From Amorphoplanes digitatis (lineage in GTDB: Bacteria; Actinomycetota; Actinomycetes; Mycobacteriales; Micromonosporaceae), in the NCBI RefSeq assembly GCF_014205335.1, contig NZ_JACHNH010000001.1, positions 3,342,501-3,406,500 of the forward strand: a stretch of 64,000 nt of DNA. Reading direction: 5' to 3'. Of the stretch, positions 63,121-64,000 are shown one piece after another. The position numbers and the translations under genes are program-made. The notes below the pieces were generated by a model that did no database searches, had not been told where the DNA came from, and was given only the letters and a program-made list of their open reading frames with translations. The number at the start of each line of letters is the position of its first letter. Within the stretch, counting starts at the first letter, position 1.

Positions 63121-64000
63121 GATCCGGCCCGTTCCTGGCGTACGCGTTCCAGCATGGCGGTGTCGGCCTCCAGGTCGGGGTGGCTTACCTGCCGGTCCAG
63201 CTCCACCACCAGCTCCAGCTCGGCGACGGTCCGGTCGAGCTGGCCCAGCTGGTGGTAGATCACCGCGAGGTTGTACCGCGTGATCGCCTCGCCGGCCCGG
63301 TCACCGATCTCCCGCACGATCGGCAGCGCCTGCCAGTAATAGTTCAGCGCCTGCTGCTGGTCGCCCAGCCCGTCGTACACCAGGCCGATGTTGTTCAACG
63401 TGGCGGCCTCGCCGGCCCGGTCGCCGACCTCCCGGCGGATCGGCAGCGCCTGGCCGTAGTAGTCCAGCGCCTGCTGGTGGTCGCCCAGCCCGTTGTGCAC
63501 GCTGCCGATGTTGTTCAGCGTGGTGGCCTCGCCGGCCCGGTCACCGACCTCCCGCTGGATCGGCAGGACCTGCCGGAAGTAGTCCAGCGCCTGCTGCCGG
63601 TCGCCCAGCCCGTTGGACACGAGGCCGATGTTGTTCAACGTGACGGCCTCGCCGGCCCGGTCGCCGACCTCCCGGCGGATCGGCAGGGCCTGCTCGTAAT
63701 ACTCCAGGGCCAGCTGCCGGTCGCCCAATCCATCGTGTACGAGGCCGATGTTGTTCAAGGTGGCGGCCTCGTTCCAGCGGTTGCGGCTCGCCCGGTACAG
63801 GACCAGTGCGCGGTCGTAGGCGGCCAGCGCCTCCATCGGGAAACCGGTGACCTGCTTGGCCCACCCCAGGTGGTAGATGGCCGTGGCGTCCTCGCCCAGG
63901 GTCAGGGTCTGCTCGGCCAGCCGGATCACATCGGCGAACCGCGACCGTCCCAACCACACACGACAGACCCGGCGCCCCACATCACCCGCGATCCCGGCCT
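63117..64000 (-). CDS. TPR-repeat protein of the tandem array (partial, start beyond window)
   Basis: The frame is open to the window edge. The visible 294 residues include part of the N-terminal module (VCRVWLGRSRFADVIRLAEQ), four TPR units (NIGLVHDGLGD, NIGLVSNGLGD, NIGSVHNGLGD, NIGLVYDGLGD) and the closing RYNLAVIYHQLGQ unit. A GTG at 63980 is inside the conserved module and is not the true start. The array may continue beyond this point. Confidence 0.85.
   Translation of the reverse strand, partial: AGIAGDVGRRVCRVWLGRSRFADVIRLAEQTLTLGEDATAIYHLGWAKQVTGFPMEALAAYDRALVLYRASRNRWNEAATLNNIGLVHDGLGDRQLALEYYEQALPIRREVGDRAGEAVTLNNIGLVSNGLGDRQQALDYFRQVLPIQREVGDRAGEATTLNNIGSVHNGLGDHQQALDYYGQALPIRREVGDRAGEAATLNNIGLVYDGLGDQQQALNYYWQALPIVREIGDRAGEAITRYNLAVIYHQLGQLDRTVAELELVVELDRQVSHPDLEADTAMLERVRQERAGS

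Noticed and set aside
58430..64000. Regular 120-bp DNA repeats considered as a CRISPR array
   Set aside because: Period is 120 bp, repeats translate continuously as 40-residue TPR units and there are no unique spacers.

Overview
This is high-GC, gene-dense DNA with many GTG and TTG starts, ATGA/GTGA stop-start overlaps and several start codons lacking a Shine-Dalgarno site but preceded by a TAnnnT box. That pattern, plus helY, pknG/glnX/glnH, a GH6 cellulase with a CBM2 and an EACC1-caspase pair, points to an actinomycete, most likely a filamentous Micromonosporaceae (Actinoplanes-like). The taxonomic call is inference from gene content; no rRNA or tRNA gene was seen.

Layout. 1-9.8 kb: small housekeeping and accessory genes (VOC protein, HAD phosphatase, HelY helicase, GH13 enzyme, gpsA) mixed with broken genes (AraC tail, HAD tail, HxlR scrap). 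9.8-13.4 kb: CoaD-like protein, secreted pectate lyase with a LacI-type operator, SigG-like ECF sigma factor, inositol-monophosphatase-family enzyme. 13.4-22.5 kb: one long minus-strand signalling operon (glnX, lipoprotein glnH, coiled-coil protein, pknG, PP2C phosphatase, vWA protein, zinc-ribbon/FHA protein, probably a DUF1707 membrane protein), which looks like an extracellular amino-acid sensor coupled to a Ser/Thr kinase with its own phosphatase and FHA partner. 22.7-24.1 kb: ArsR-SRPBCC-reductase operon with a clear operator/promoter. 24.2-27.8 kb: acyl-CoA ligase, 3Fe-4S ferredoxin, secreted M1 peptidase.

27.8-32.0 kb holds the most unusual system: a three-gene operon of EACC1, a membrane-spanning caspase fused to an outside solute-binding-like region and a vWA domain, and a membrane-anchored solute-binding protein. 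It resembles an outside-in sensor wired to a caspase effector. 32-36.5 kb: DUF2786 protein, MMPL transporter, membrane protein. 36.5-39.1 kb: cellulose module (CebR-type box, GH6-CBM2 cellulase, CBM2-Cip1-like protein, strong hairpin terminator). 39.2-47.6 kb: AAA+ ATPase, quinoprotein whose promoter is flanked by two related palindromes, GGDEF-EAL protein, AidB-like acyl-CoA dehydrogenase, alpha/beta hydrolase.

47.6-48.4 kb is non-coding and made of two interleaved inverted repeats with nested 26-bp hairpins. 48.5-58.2 kb: HHH-domain protein with acidic low-complexity linkers, large secreted malectin/sorbosone-dehydrogenase-like protein, LysR and TDT transporter pair, tandem dynamin-like GTPases. 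58.2-64.0 kb: a minus-strand array of at least six TPR paralogues plus one internally deleted copy, joined by 4-bp overlaps and differing in the number of 40-residue repeats; the array runs off the window end.
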